Shown piece after piece: positions 31,084 to 40,585 of a stretch of 44,348 nt of DNA. Both the position numbers and the translations under genes were made by a program. Source of the stretch: an archaeon (GTDB taxonomy: Archaea > Thermoplasmatota > Thermoplasmata > WALJ01); NCBI GenBank assembly GCA_024278375.1, contig JAJRTH010000028.1:1-44348 (forward strand), written 5' to 3'. A model generated the notes under the pieces. That model was not told the DNA's origin. It did no database searches and saw only the letters and a program-made list of their open reading frames with translations. Each line of letters opens with the position of its first letter. The stretch's first letter is position 1.

Positions 31084-31686
31084 ATGGTGGAGTACAGATT
31101 CAAAACACCGCTCAGCGAGGAAGATGTCAGGAAACTGAGAATCGGGGACATAGTGTATCTTGACGGAATAATCTACACCGGAAGGGACGAGGTCCACATC
31201 CATGCCATAGAGCTCGCAAAAGAGGGGGAAAGCCCGCCTGTGGATTTCAGAAACATGGTTCTCTTCCACTGCGGACCTGTGATGAAGAAGGATGAAAACG
31301 GAGAATGGAGGGTCATAGCGGCGGGGCCGACAACGAGTTCAAGAATGAATTCCCTTGAACCTGAGTTCATAGAGAGGTTCGGTGTCAGGGCCATAATAGG
31401 AAAGGGCGGGATGTCGATGCCCACAGTTGAAGCCATGAAGAAGCACGGAGCGGTCTATCTAGCAATGACGGGGGGAGCTGCCGCTCTTGCAGCAGCATCC
31501 TTCAAAAAGGTTCACGGTGTCGAATGGCTCGATTTCGGAATGCCTGAAGCCGTATGGATACTGGAAGCCGAGAATCTGGGGCCCCTTGTGGTCGGAATAG
31601 ATGCCCACGGAAGCAGCATATACGAGGATGTGGACAGAAAGGTAAAAGAGAACGAGAAAAAGGTAAGGGAAATACTGGGGATTTGA
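31084..31686 (+). CDS. fumB: Class I fumarate hydratase, beta subunit
   Basis: 200 residues, the C-terminal domain of class I fumarase as a separate subunit, the usual archaeal arrangement. Signatures: LRIGDIVYLDGIIYTGRDEVH, AAGPTTSSRMN (substrate-binding TTS.RM) and AIIGKGGMS. VAGVIWxx-type C-terminus KVHGVEWLDFGMPEAVW. Forms a hetero-oligomer with the alpha subunit. Confidence 0.95.
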   Translation: MVEYRFKTPLSEEDVRKLRIGDIVYLDGIIYTGRDEVHIHAIELAKEGESPPVDFRNMVLFHCGPVMKKDENGEWRVIAAGPTTSSRMNSLEPEFIERFGVRAIIGKGGMSMPTVEAMKKHGAVYLAMTGGAAALAAASFKKVHGVEWLDFGMPEAVWILEAENLGPLVVGIDAHGSSIYEDVDRKVKENEKKVREILGI

Positions 31687-31696
31687 TTAAAGGGTT

Positions 31697-34348
31697 TTAC
31701 TGAATCCCTCTTTTCTCCTTTATCACAGCATGTGCAGCCGCAAGTCTTGCTATCGGAACTCTGTATGGTGAACAGGAGACGTAGTCCATACCTATTTTAT
31801 GGCAGAATTCAACGGAGGAGGGTTCTCCGCCGTGCTCGCCGCATATCCCAACTTCCAGGCCCGGCCTTGTCTTCTTCCCCCTTTCCATACCTATCTTTAT
31901 CAGCTGTCCCACTCCTCTCTGGTCCAGAACCTGGAACGGGTCGTGTTTCAGTATTCCTTTCTCCAGATATGCGGGAAGGAACTTTCCAGCGTCATCTCTT
32001 GAGAAGCCGAAAGTCGTTTGTGTGAGGTCATTTGTACCGTAGCTGAAAAACTCCGCTTCACTCGCAATCTCGTCGGCTGTGAGGGCAGCCCTGGGAAGCT
32101 CTATCATTGTACCAACCATGTACTTTATCTCCGTACCCTTTTCCTTCATGACCTCTTCCGCAATCCTTACGACTATCTTTTTCTGCTCCCTTATTTCGGT
32201 GATGTTTCCGACAAGGGGAACCATGACCTCTGGCAGAACCCTGACACCTTCTTTATGCACATTACATGCGGCTTCGAATACCGCTCTCACCTGCATTTCC
32301 GTTATTTCGGGAAAGATTATTCCGAGTCTGCAGCCGCGGAAGCCGAGCATCGGATTGAGCTCCGAAAGATGCTCCACCCTTTCTTTGATTTTTTCGAACG
32401 GTACGCCCATGGTTTCGGCGAGTTTTCTCTGTGCCTCTTCCTCCTTGGGGAGAAACTCATGAAGCGGGGGGTCCAGCAGTCTTATTATAACCGGATATCC
32501 GTCCATTGCCCTGAAAAGCCCCTCGAAATCTGACCTCTGCATGGGAAGAAGTTTTTGGAGCGCTCTTCTCCGTCCTTCCTCGTCATCTGCAAGTATCATC
32601 TCCCTGACAGCAGGTATTCTTTCATCTTTGAATAACATGTGCTCGGTTCTCGCCAGACCTATGCCCTCCGCACCGAATTTCCTAGCTACCTCAGCATCAT
32701 GAGGCGTATCTGCGTTTGCCCGGACTCCGAGTCTTTTGACTCCGTTCACCCATTTCATAAATGTCTCGAACTCTCCGGAAATCGCTGCCTCTATTTTGGG
32801 CACATCTCCGACCATCACATTTCCGGTCGTACCGTCTATGGTGATCACATCTCCTCTCTTTATCACGGTTTCTCCCGCTCTTATCTCTCCATTTTCATAA
32901 TCTATGGTAAGAGCCTCACAACCCACCACACAGGGTTTTCCCATGCCTCTGGCGACCACGGCAGCGTGGGATGTCATGCCACCTCTCGCTGTCAGTATCC
33001 CCTCGGCAGAGTGCATTCCAGCCACATCCTCTGGAGAGGTCTCGTGCCTTACCAGTATGACTTTCTCTCCGTTTTTCTTCGCTTCGACAGCATCATCTGC
33101 AAAGAACACAACCCTTCCGGTGGCTGCACCGGGCGAGGCAGGAAGTCCCCTGGCAATGAACTCGGTCTCCGCTTTCGGGTCTATCATAGGATGCAAGAGC
33201 TGATCTATCTGATCCGGAGAGATTCTCATTATTGCCTCCTCCCGGTCAATCAGTCCCTCGGCAACCAGGTCCACAGCAATCTTCACTGCTGCCAGAGCCG
33301 TCCTTTTTCCAGTTCTTGTCTGGAGGATGTAGAGCTTTCCTCTCTCTATCGTGAATTCAAGGTCCTGCATATCTCTGAAATGCCTTTCAAGTAGGTTTCT
33401 TATCTCGAAAAGCTGCCTGTAAATCTCGGGCATCGCCTCTTCGAGCGAGACCTCATTCTCATTTGTCTTCTGTGCCTTGCTTATCGGAAGCGGGGTTCGT
33501 ATGCCTGCGACGACATCCTCTCCCTGCGCATCTATGAGGTATTCGCCGTAAAAGACGTTCTCACCAGTGGAAGGGTTTCTTGTGAAAGCCACACCGGTTC
33601 CCGAATCTTTGCCCATGTTCCCGAAGACCATTGTCTGTACATTCACGGCGGTTCCCCACTCATCCGGTATGTTGTTTATTCTCCTGTAATCCTTTGCTCT
33701 CTGGTTGTTCCAGGAGCTGAAAACTGCGGATATGGCACCCCATAGCTGTTCTTCCGGGCTCTCCAGAAAGTCCTTGCCCGTCTCCCTCTTTATGAGTTCC
33801 TTGTATCTGCCCTTGATGTATTTCCAATCCTCGGCGTCCAGTTCTATGTCCAGCCTGACACCTTTTTTCTCCTTGACTTCGTCTATTATCGCCTCGAATT
33901 TGTCGTGCTCTATTCCGAGGACCACATTTCCGTACATCTGAACGAACCTTCTGTAACTATCGTACGCAAATCTGGGGTTGTTGGTCTGTTTCAGCAGGCC
34001 CTCGACGGTTTCGTCGTTCAGGCCGAGATTCAGGATTGTGTCCATCATGCCCGGCATGGAAACCCTTGCCCCGGAGCGCACCGAGAGCAGAAGCGGGCTC
34101 TCCCTGTCGCCGAATCTCTTGCCGGTTTCTTTCTCCACTTTCTCAAGCCCCTCCTTAACCTGTTCCTTCAGACCTTCGGGATAGCCCCCATTCTTATAGT
34201 AATAAACGCAGGCCTCGGTGGTTATAACAAAGCCCGGCGGTACGGGCAAACCTATCCTTGTCATCTCACACAGCCCCGCTCCTTTTCCGCCTAGGAGCGC
34301 TTTATTCTTTCCATCGCCTTCTGTGAACAGGTACACATACTTCTTCAT
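31697..34348 (-). CDS. ppdK: Pyruvate, phosphate dikinase
   Basis: 883 residues, full family length. The N-terminal ATP-grasp domain has [24 protein letters not shown]; the swivelling domain has the phospho-His motif [21 protein letters not shown]; the C-terminal PEP/pyruvate barrel has [16 protein letters not shown] and GICGEHGG with the catalytic Cys. It interconverts pyruvate + ATP + Pi and PEP + AMP + PPi, allowing gluconeogenesis or a PPi-linked glycolysis. A TATA-like TTAAATAC (~34395) and AAGGAGACG before the ATG indicate a short-leader mRNA. Ends in TAA. Confidence 0.97.
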   Translation of the reverse strand: MKKYVYLFTEGDGKNKALLGGKGAGLCEMTRIGLPVPPGFVITTEACVYYYKNGGYPEGLKEQVKEGLEKVEKETGKRFGDRESPLLLSVRSGARVSMPGMMDTILNLGLNDETVEGLLKQTNNPRFAYDSYRRFVQMYGNVVLGIEHDKFEAIIDEVKEKKGVRLDIELDAEDWKYIKGRYKELIKRETGKDFLESPEEQLWGAISAVFSSWNNQRAKDYRRINNIPDEWGTAVNVQTMVFGNMGKDSGTGVAFTRNPSTGENVFYGEYLIDAQGEDVVAGIRTPLPISKAQKTNENEVSLEEAMPEIYRQLFEIRNLLERHFRDMQDLEFTIERGKLYILQTRTGKRTALAAVKIAVDLVAEGLIDREEAIMRISPDQIDQLLHPMIDPKAETEFIARGLPASPGAATGRVVFFADDAVEAKKNGEKVILVRHETSPEDVAGMHSAEGILTARGGMTSHAAVVARGMGKPCVVGCEALTIDYENGEIRAGETVIKRGDVITIDGTTGNVMVGDVPKIEAAISGEFETFMKWVNGVKRLGVRANADTPHDAEVARKFGAEGIGLARTEHMLFKDERIPAVREMILADDEEGRRRALQKLLPMQRSDFEGLFRAMDGYPVIIRLLDPPLHEFLPKEEEAQRKLAETMGVPFEKIKERVEHLSELNPMLGFRGCRLGIIFPEITEMQVRAVFEAACNVHKEGVRVLPEVMVPLVGNITEIREQKKIVVRIAEEVMKEKGTEIKYMVGTMIELPRAALTADEIASEAEFFSYGTNDLTQTTFGFSRDDAGKFLPAYLEKGILKHDPFQVLDQRGVGQLIKIGMERGKKTRPGLEVGICGEHGGEPSSVEFCHKIGMDYVSCSPYRVPIARLAAAHAVIKEKRGIQ

Positions 34349-34468
34349 CTTATCGTCTCCTTTGAGATTGGATACCGTGTGAGGAAAATTTTGGTGTATT
34401 TAACGGTTGGGATTTCTGTACCGCTATGTTGGAACATTTGGATAAATGTGGTAGAAAAAGAGGCAGAA

Positions 34469-35395
34469 TTATTTTATCTCAGCCATGGCCCTGGTTACAC
34501 ATATCATCAGTATGTTCTCGACATCGCCGACGGTACCGAAGCCCGCCGCACCGTCATGACCTCCCCCCTCCCCATCGATTTCATAGCCCAGCGAAGAGAA
34601 GAACCTTCCGAGATGGAATCCCTTTTCCAAAACCCTATCCGATGCTCTGCCGATTATCCGTATTTCCCCGTTTTTCTCGCTCCCCACAAAGGCTATATCC
34701 GCACCGGCACATACCATCGCATTGGCCATGGCGCTCTCGAACATGCTCACATGAGTCCATGCGATTATGATCTCGCCCTGTGCTCTGAACTTCAACCTCT
34801 GCAACCCCTTCATGATGGCGGTTTTAACCGAATTGTTATTGCCTGTCTGGAGAAAATCTCTCAGGGTTCCGATGTTCGTTCTCGCAATCTCCATCATATC
34901 GGCAAACTCCCTCATGAAATCCGGATTTCCCATGCTTAGTCCCCTCGAATCGGTGTACATTCCTATCAGAACGGCAAGAGCGGAGCGCTCATCAACCTCG
35001 ATTTCCAGGCGTTTCAGAAGTTTTCCGATTATCTGTGTGCACGATATCGCTCTCTCGTCTATCAGCCTGTGCTCTGCAATCTCCCATTCCCCAGCATCTA
35101 GATGGTGATCTATCACGAGGGAAATTTCGGGGGGAATTGCATGAATCTGGTGGGGTGATGCCGCATCCAGAACTATTATCTCGTCGTAATTCCGGAAATC
35201 CGGATTTTCAACACCCTTTATATCGAACATCTCGAGCATCTTTCTGGCAGTTCTGTTTATTCCTCCGGTTATGTCTATATCTCCTCCGAAAATCCTCGAA
35301 ATGACATAAGCGGAGCCGAGAGCGTCCGGGTCGGCGCTCCTGTGCATCATTATGAGCTTATTTTTTCCTTCTAAAACGTCTATGATGCTTTTCAT
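34469..35395 (-). CDS. DHH/DHHA1 phosphoesterase (NrnA/oligoribonuclease-like)
   Basis: About 308 residues. MMHRSADPDALGSAYVI is motif I, EIIVLDAASPHQ motif II, LVIDHHLDAGEW the DHH box, and IDGEGGGHDGAAG the DHHA1 substrate motif. Family members degrade short oligoribonucleotides, pAp or cyclic dinucleotide products. ATG 35395 (MKSIIDVLEG) is preferred to the track's 35401 start. It overlaps the preceding zinc-ribbon gene by about 40 bp on the same strand, so both are coupled. Confidence 0.85.
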   Translation of the reverse strand: MKSIIDVLEGKNKLIMMHRSADPDALGSAYVISRIFGGDIDITGGINRTARKMLEMFDIKGVENPDFRNYDEIIVLDAASPHQIHAIPPEISLVIDHHLDAGEWEIAEHRLIDERAISCTQIIGKLLKRLEIEVDERSALAVLIGMYTDSRGLSMGNPDFMREFADMMEIARTNIGTLRDFLQTGNNNSVKTAIMKGLQRLKFRAQGEIIIAWTHVSMFESAMANAMVCAGADIAFVGSEKNGEIRIIGRASDRVLEKGFHLGRFFSSLGYEIDGEGGGHDGAAGFGTVGDVENILMICVTRAMAEIK

Positions 35396-35561
35396 CCACA
35401 TCCTCTTCCCATTCTATTTCCTCTTCCACAACAAAGGCTCCTATGTAATCGCAGTTGTTGCAGTGATAGACATAGCCGGCTATCCCTCCGCTTTCGAAAT
35501 AAATGTCGTTGCTTCCGCACATCGGACATTTTCTGACCGTCTTGTGGAATTTTCGTTTCAC
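35358..35561 (-). CDS. 67-residue zinc-ribbon protein
   Basis: KCPMCGSNDIYFESGGIAGYVYHCNNCDYIGAFVVEEE is a standard C2C2 zinc ribbon; the tail is first acidic (EEEIEWEEDVDEK), then basic (HHRRFRRKK). Archaeal genomes hold many such small proteins of unknown function; this one overlaps the start of the DHH phosphoesterase gene. Confidence 0.75.
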   Translation of the reverse strand: MKRKFHKTVRKCPMCGSNDIYFESGGIAGYVYHCNNCDYIGAFVVEEEIEWEEDVDEKHHRRFRRKK

Positions 35562-35660
35562 GGGAGGAGATTGGGTCAGGATATAATATTTCTGCCTGTA
35601 CGTGTAAATGCATGAAAAACGGGATGTTTCTTTGATTGAACAAATCCGGGCTTGTGTAAG

Positions 35661-35733
35661 TGGGCCTGCCCGGATTTGAACCGGGGACCTCCGCCTTGTA
35701 AGGGCGACGTCATAACCACTAGACCACAGGCCC
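35661..35733 (-). tRNA. tRNA-Val (anticodon UAC)
   Basis: Minus-strand cloverleaf: acceptor GGGCCTG with CAGGCCC and discriminator A, D arm GTC-TAGTGGTTAT-GAC, anticodon loop CTTACAA (TAC) on a CGCC/GGCG stem, T arm CCCGG-TTCAAAT-CCGGG. No intron. Confidence 0.95.
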
Positions 35734-36042
35734 AGATTTCATAGGTGGGATAGGGGCGCATGTCTTTTGAGGATAAAAGGCTTTGTAACCGCTAGACAAG
35801 AAGCCCTATGGGATGGAGTGTGGGGCAATTGGCAGAGGGGCTTCTTTTTTCGGTCCTAAGCCCGATAGCCGTAGAGGTGCATTATCCTTATAATCTTTTT
35901 GAAACCTCTACTCGGTATATTCCTGATAGCGATGGCTGTGAGGATACTTCTGGGGGTTGTGATGTAGGAAAAATAGGATTCACGGAGCTCGCGGGAGCAG
36001 GGTATCAAAAAAGTTAAATATTCGTTAAATATTAGTTGAAAT
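35734..36042. other. Gene-free stretch with a tRNA-like remnant and two hairpins
   Basis: On the minus strand at ~35779-35806 the sequence GGGCTTCTTGTCTAGCGGTT resembles the 5' acceptor strand and D arm of tRNA-Val but has no anticodon or T arm. AAGAAGCCC (35798-35806) pairs GGGCTTCTT (35838-35846), followed by a T run (terminator-like on the plus strand). A second hairpin is GTAGAGGT (35871-35878) with ACCTCTAC (35904-35911). No coding frame convinces me. Confidence 0.5.
35798..35850 (+). terminator. Long hairpin followed by T run
   Basis: AAGAAGCCC...GGGCTTCTT with a 31-nt loop, then TTTT. Function uncertain because no plus-strand gene lies directly upstream. Confidence 0.35.
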
Positions 36043-36174
36043 ATGAGAGATGTTCGGGATTTGGAGAGCACTCTGGATGGGAAAATAGATATTAAAAGAG
36101 TTAAGAAAGGAGTGATGGCCAAATTGCTGACAGAAAGGAAAAGGGTAAAGGTCGAAACGGGAGGGGGGACATAA
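36043..36174 (+). CDS. 43-residue basic protein (not in ORF track)
   Basis: ATG 36043 starts MRDVRDLESTLDGKIDIKRV, then a Lys/Arg-rich helix (KKGVMAKLLTERKRVKVETGGGT). TTAAATATT-type boxes lie ~25-30 nt upstream. Its TAA overlaps the ATG of the membrane protein gene (ATAATG), so it heads a two-gene operon. Possibly an antitoxin-like or regulatory peptide; no family recognised. Confidence 0.5.
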   Translation: MRDVRDLESTLDGKIDIKRVKKGVMAKLLTERKRVKVETGGGT

Positions 36175-37016
36175 TGGAGCTGGGAAACTGGATAAATGCA
36201 GGAATAATTCTTGCCTTGTTCAGTGCTGCAACATACTATTATGGAAGACTGAGTTTAGAGGCCAGAGTAGTTCTTAGCGATAAATTTTTACATCGTTTAT
36301 CTGGATTATTTTTTGTTTTTGGTCATATCCTCTTGCCGTTTGTGGTAGTTTATTACAAGTGGTGGTTATTCTCATACATATATGGATTTTTCTATTGGAT
36401 ATTCTCATCACCTATATCTACAGGGATATGGATATTCTTTCTTTTCACTCTTTCAGGAGGAACTGCGTTTTTTGCTACATACGAGATAGAAAGAAAAAAA
36501 GACATTTTCAGAAAATTGGATTTCGGAAATGTAGATGCAGTTTCAGATGTAAAAAAGGGGGAAGTGAAAAGGAAGAAAGTGATAGGTTTAGTTTTAGTCT
36601 TTTTGTCATTCTTGTTTGTGTCTCCTCTGGCCATTCTGTTATCGGTTGAACCCATTAATGTACCACTCTTTTTGATTCACACAGGGATTTCGTTTCTCGG
36701 CACCACAATAACCGCTATCTTTACAGGAGCCATAAAAGCGACATATTTTCCTGCGAAAGTTGTTTTTCATGATGCTCGTGGAGAATCTGCTTATCTAAAA
36801 GGAATGCTCATAAGATATGGAGACCCCATAATACTACTAAAAATTAAAGATTTAGAAGGATATAAAGAATACCGAAAGAAGTACATTGTACCTGTGGATA
36901 ATGTTCTATATATAGAATCTGAAGAGGAAAATGTTAGCCTCATAAAAGCAGTACAAAGTCTTATGAGACTTTTAAAGGCGGATGATAACCAGAAAGAAAA
37001 CGATACGAAGCCCTAA
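36174..37016 (+). CDS. Multi-helix membrane protein, unknown function
   Basis: 280 residues with five or six membrane helices: NAGIILALFSAATYYYG, LFFVFGHILLPFVVVYY, WIFFLFTLSGGTAFFAT, VIGLVLVFLSFLFVSPLAILL, LIHTGISFLGTTITAIFTGAI. A ~80-residue soluble tail follows (VVFHDARGESAYLKGMLIRYGDPIILLKIKDLEGYKEY). Composition is AT-rich compared with flanking housekeeping genes, suggesting an acquired insert beside tRNA-Val. Confidence 0.65.
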   Translation: MELGNWINAGIILALFSAATYYYGRLSLEARVVLSDKFLHRLSGLFFVFGHILLPFVVVYYKWWLFSYIYGFFYWIFSSPISTGIWIFFLFTLSGGTAFFATYEIERKKDIFRKLDFGNVDAVSDVKKGEVKRKKVIGLVLVFLSFLFVSPLAILLSVEPINVPLFLIHTGISFLGTTITAIFTGAIKATYFPAKVVFHDARGESAYLKGMLIRYGDPIILLKIKDLEGYKEYRKKYIVPVDNVLYIESEEENVSLIKAVQSLMRLLKADDNQKENDTKP

Positions 37017-37195
37017 CCATGACCGAACATAAACTATGCGAACTCTCCATTATTGAAGTATTAGTAGCCACTTCTTATGGGGGCAGCAATCTCTAAACCT
37101 CATTCCCCTGCAATCTTTCAATATCCAGAACTCCCGACGACCTGAAACACCCACTTCCCGCAAAACTCTTAATAACCCCTCAAAGATGCGATAAT

Positions 37196-38413
37196 GTGAA
37201 ACTCTATTTCGAAGCCTACGGATGCACCATGAATCAGGGCGAATCGAAACTCATGCAGAAATGGAGCGCTGAGGCAGGGCATGAGATAGTGGACAGTCCA
37301 GAAAAGGCTGATGTCATAGTTTTCTCCGGCTGTGTGGTGATAGACCACACATACAGGCACATGATGAAGCGCCTTGGAGAGCTGAAATCTCTGGGGAAGA
37401 ACATGATAGTTTCCGGCTGTCTGGCCTCCGTTTTCAGGGACGAGGTCCTGAAAGAGGTTCCCAGCGCAAGGATATTGCCCACATGGGATATTGAGAAAAT
37501 AACCGATTATCTGGGCAAAGCAGGGGAGAGTAGGAGTTTCAGATGGGGAGTCATAGGAATAATTCCCATAGCTCAGGGATGCATGGGCAACTGCACCTAC
37601 TGCATAACCAAGATTGCAAGGAAGAGTCTGAGGAGCGCAGACCATTCATGGATACTGGAAACCGCAGAGGATATGGTGAAATCAGGAGTGAAGGAGATAG
37701 AGCTCACCGCCCAGGATTCGGCGGTCTACGGCATGGACACCGGCCATTCCCTTCCCGAGCTCATGAGGGACATAAACGATATAGAAGGGGATTTCCGTAT
37801 AAGGGTGGGAATGATGAACCCTGATGCCGCATCAAGGATACTGGATGAGCTGATTGAAGCATATAAACTTCCAAAGGTCTACAAATTCCTGCATCTGCCG
37901 GTGCAGAGCGGGGATGATGGGGTCCTGAGAGATATGAGGAGGAATTATAGGGTACAGGATTTTATAGATATCGTGGAAAGAGTCAGAAAGGAAATACTAG
38001 GGATAACGCTTTCAACCGACATAATAGTGGGTTATCCCACGGAGAGCGAGGAAGCCTTTGAAAGGTCGATTGAGCTGATAAAGGAGATAAGGCCGAATAT
38101 AGTGAACATAACCCGATTTTCTCCGAGACCTTTTACAGAGGCATATAAGCTCAAGCCGATAACTCCGAGAATTGTTAAAGAAAGGTCCCGTAGGCTCACG
38201 AGGATTGCCATGGAGATAAGCAGGGAGAGGAACACGGAGCTCGTGGGAAAGAGAAAGAGGGTGCTGATCACGGAAAGGGGAAAGAATGACACGGTGGTAG
38301 GAAGGACCGACGAGTATATTCCTGTGGTTCTGAAAGATGGTGAAATAGGAGAGTTCGTGGAGGTCGAGATAACAGGGGCTGAGGTGGGGTATGTCATGGG
38401 AAGGATTCTTTAA
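37196..38413 (+). CDS. Archaeal tRNA t6A37 methylthiotransferase (MtaB/CDKAL1 family)
   Basis: 405 residues. The N-terminal UPF0004 domain has three cluster Cys (EAYGCTMNQ, FSGCVVI, VSGCLAS). The radical-SAM motif is GCMGNCTYCITKIARKSLRS (CxxxCxxC). A C-terminal TRAM domain is visible (KRVLITERGKNDTVVGRTDEYIPVVL). It adds a methylthio group to t6A37 in tRNAs reading ANN codons. CTCTTAATAAC ~27 nt before GTG 37196 gives a leaderless start. Ends in TAA. Confidence 0.93.
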   Translation: MKLYFEAYGCTMNQGESKLMQKWSAEAGHEIVDSPEKADVIVFSGCVVIDHTYRHMMKRLGELKSLGKNMIVSGCLASVFRDEVLKEVPSARILPTWDIEKITDYLGKAGESRSFRWGVIGIIPIAQGCMGNCTYCITKIARKSLRSADHSWILETAEDMVKSGVKEIELTAQDSAVYGMDTGHSLPELMRDINDIEGDFRIRVGMMNPDAASRILDELIEAYKLPKVYKFLHLPVQSGDDGVLRDMRRNYRVQDFIDIVERVRKEILGITLSTDIIVGYPTESEEAFERSIELIKEIRPNIVNITRFSPRPFTEAYKLKPITPRIVKERSRRLTRIAMEISRERNTELVGKRKRVLITERGKNDTVVGRTDEYIPVVLKDGEIGEFVEVEITGAEVGYVMGRIL

Positions 38414-38581
38414 ATATCTGTGCTCTGAAAAGAGGACAATATTTTACAAAAGTGTGCTTCAAGAAGATTACCCATCAGACTAATTAAATCTTCCTTCTCC
38501 GCATTTATTGCTCCAATTAGGATTCCACATCGAGGACTTGGTGGAGGAAGGTATAATGCAACATAGTTTTATGAATCCCCA

Positions 38582-40489
38582 TTAGAGCCTCCTCTCCACC
38601 TTCTTCCTCTCACCTTTCCTCTTTTCCACTATCGTGCTCCCTCCGGATGGGAGAGCGCTCACAAGCTCATCCACCTCTACACCCATTTCCTTTGAAAGTT
38701 TCTTTGCCATGACCTCCTTTCTCTCATCGCCCGGAACTATCACATAGTATTCGTCGCACCACCTGTTCATGGCAGATAGGGGAGCGCATGTCAGGAGTTT
38801 CTCATCCCGGTAATTCACAAATCCAACAGCCAGTTTAAGCTCTGCCCGGACATAGTTCCTCTTTCCTCTTATCACGAACGCCCCCCTGGCGAGGAACTCG
38901 CCTGCCTGAGGTGTCTTGCTGACCTGATGCGGTTTCACCCAGTACGCTGCTCCACCCCCTATCTTGGACGGCCACGCCTTTGAGAAGCAGAGCGCAAACT
39001 CACAGGCCTCTTTCAGTGTCTGCTCACCTATGGGGTCGTTGCCGTTTCTTTTGACAATCACGCTGGGAGCGCCGTGTATCTCAGCATGAGCGTATATGTC
39101 CTCATCCTTCATGTGTTTCTTAACAACCCTTTCGTTGGTCTTCGCATCCCTTCCCGCAATAACGAGGTTCTCGTCCGAAGATATGAACCATCTGTATTTC
39201 TCGAACCAGTACTTTTTCCTCTGTTTCACCTCTTTCTTTTCCTCATGCACTTCCTGAAGGGTGCTCTCCAGCATCTTTCTCGATTTTTCCAGGGCTTCTT
39301 ACGCGCCTTTAATCTTCTCTTTCATCTTCTTTGCCATCTCGTAATAGCGCTGAGCGCTCTCATTGACCCCTTTGAAATCCAGGGTTATGTCCTCGTCGTC
39401 CACTCTTATGGTTATTGTCTTCTTTGCAGTGTCCATGGAGACAAAATACGGGAGTTTTCTGAGTTCGGCCATCTCCGTACTGCTCATCTCCCTTATCTTT
39501 GATAGAAGGGCATCTATCTCCCGGTAATGTGCGTATATTATCTCCGCCTTCCTTTTTGCATCCTCCGCACTCTTCCTGAACTCCTCTATGGCCTTTTCCT
39601 GCTTTGCAATCTGTCTCTCTATCCTTTCCACTCCCGGGCTGGTCCTTCCCCCCTCGATCTCCGGTATCTCCGCAAAATAGGCATAAATTGCATCATTCAC
39701 CGTATCGAATCCCTTTTTCTCATATCCTTCATAGATCATCAGAGGAAAAGGCGTGACATCGACAGGTTCAGAGTTCTCGTAATAGACGGCAGGCTCGGGT
39801 TTTTCAAGCCTGTTCATGAGATTTTCCATCTCTTCTATAATCCTGTCGATCTCCTGTCTATCAAGCTCGGATACTTTCTTTTTTTTATCTATTCCTGCCA
39901 TGAGGCACAGTTCCTCCGCATAGGTTCCACCGAGGTTCAATCTGGTGGCAAGGGTCCTGACTATGTCCCTGTTGCTCTCCCTTATGCGCTCCACGACATC
40001 ATCTCTCTCCATTTTCCTCGGGTCTGCGCTCTCCGGAGGGTATCTGTACTCCTCCTTTGGAATCAGGGCTCTTGTGGACCATCTCTGGAAGAACAGGGGC
40101 ACAAGGATGATCCCGTCCTTAACGATGCTTATATTGCCATTACGGAAGAACTCGGCGATTATCGTGAATTTCTCGGCTTTCTCGACCTCGATCTCCACAA
40201 TCCTGTCGAATCCGTGCTGCCTTATGTCCGTGACCCTCGCGTTTCCGAGGTTCTTTCTTAGAAACATCACCAGGCTGCTCGGCTCCTGCGGATTCTCGCC
40301 CTTTCTACCCATGAACAGGCATCTGCCGGATTTCATAAGCAGGTCTCTTTTTCCGCTCTTGGTGTTGAAAACAATGAGAAGTTCGTTTCTCTCCGGCTGG
40401 TATATCTTATCCACACATGCTCCCAGCAGGGCATCTCTGAGCTCGGGAATGAGAGCGGCGATGTCGAAGGAGGATACGGAGGTCTTCAC
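38582..40489 (-). pseudogene. rqcH: RqcH/NEMF (NFACT) ribosome quality control protein, interrupted by in-frame TAA
   Basis: Read through, a 635-residue NFACT protein: N-terminal NFACT-N (FDIAALIPELRDALLGACVDKIYQP), a central coiled coil, and C-terminal NFACT-R (KYRWFISSDENLVIAGRDAKTNE, HGAPSVIVKRNG). The protein binds obstructed large subunits and in bacteria/archaea can add C-terminal Ala tails. The coiled coil reads KEKIKGA-TAA-EALEKSRKMLEST; TAA is at 39299-39301, in the same frame, with no frame change and no loss of heptad pattern. The track therefore shows two ORFs (39299-40489 and 38582-39274). Most likely a GAA to TAA change or sequence error; a natural split with reinitiation at ATG 39274 is possible. 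Confidence 0.88.
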
Positions 40490-40585
40490 GGAGGGTTATC
40501 GGACTAGGTAATAAATCTTTGATATCTTCTGAAATTGTCGTTCCGCTCCAAAAGATACATAAATAAGGCCTGTCTTGGGCGCACA

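Noticed and set aside
32018-33394. Plus-strand ORFs (171 and 251 aa) inside ppdK
   Set aside because: They lie opposite strongly conserved PPDK domains and have no independent coding signal.
38414-38581. Possible gene between the methylthiotransferase and rqcH ends
   Set aside because: 168 bp between convergent stops with no open frame, repeat or structured element that I can support.
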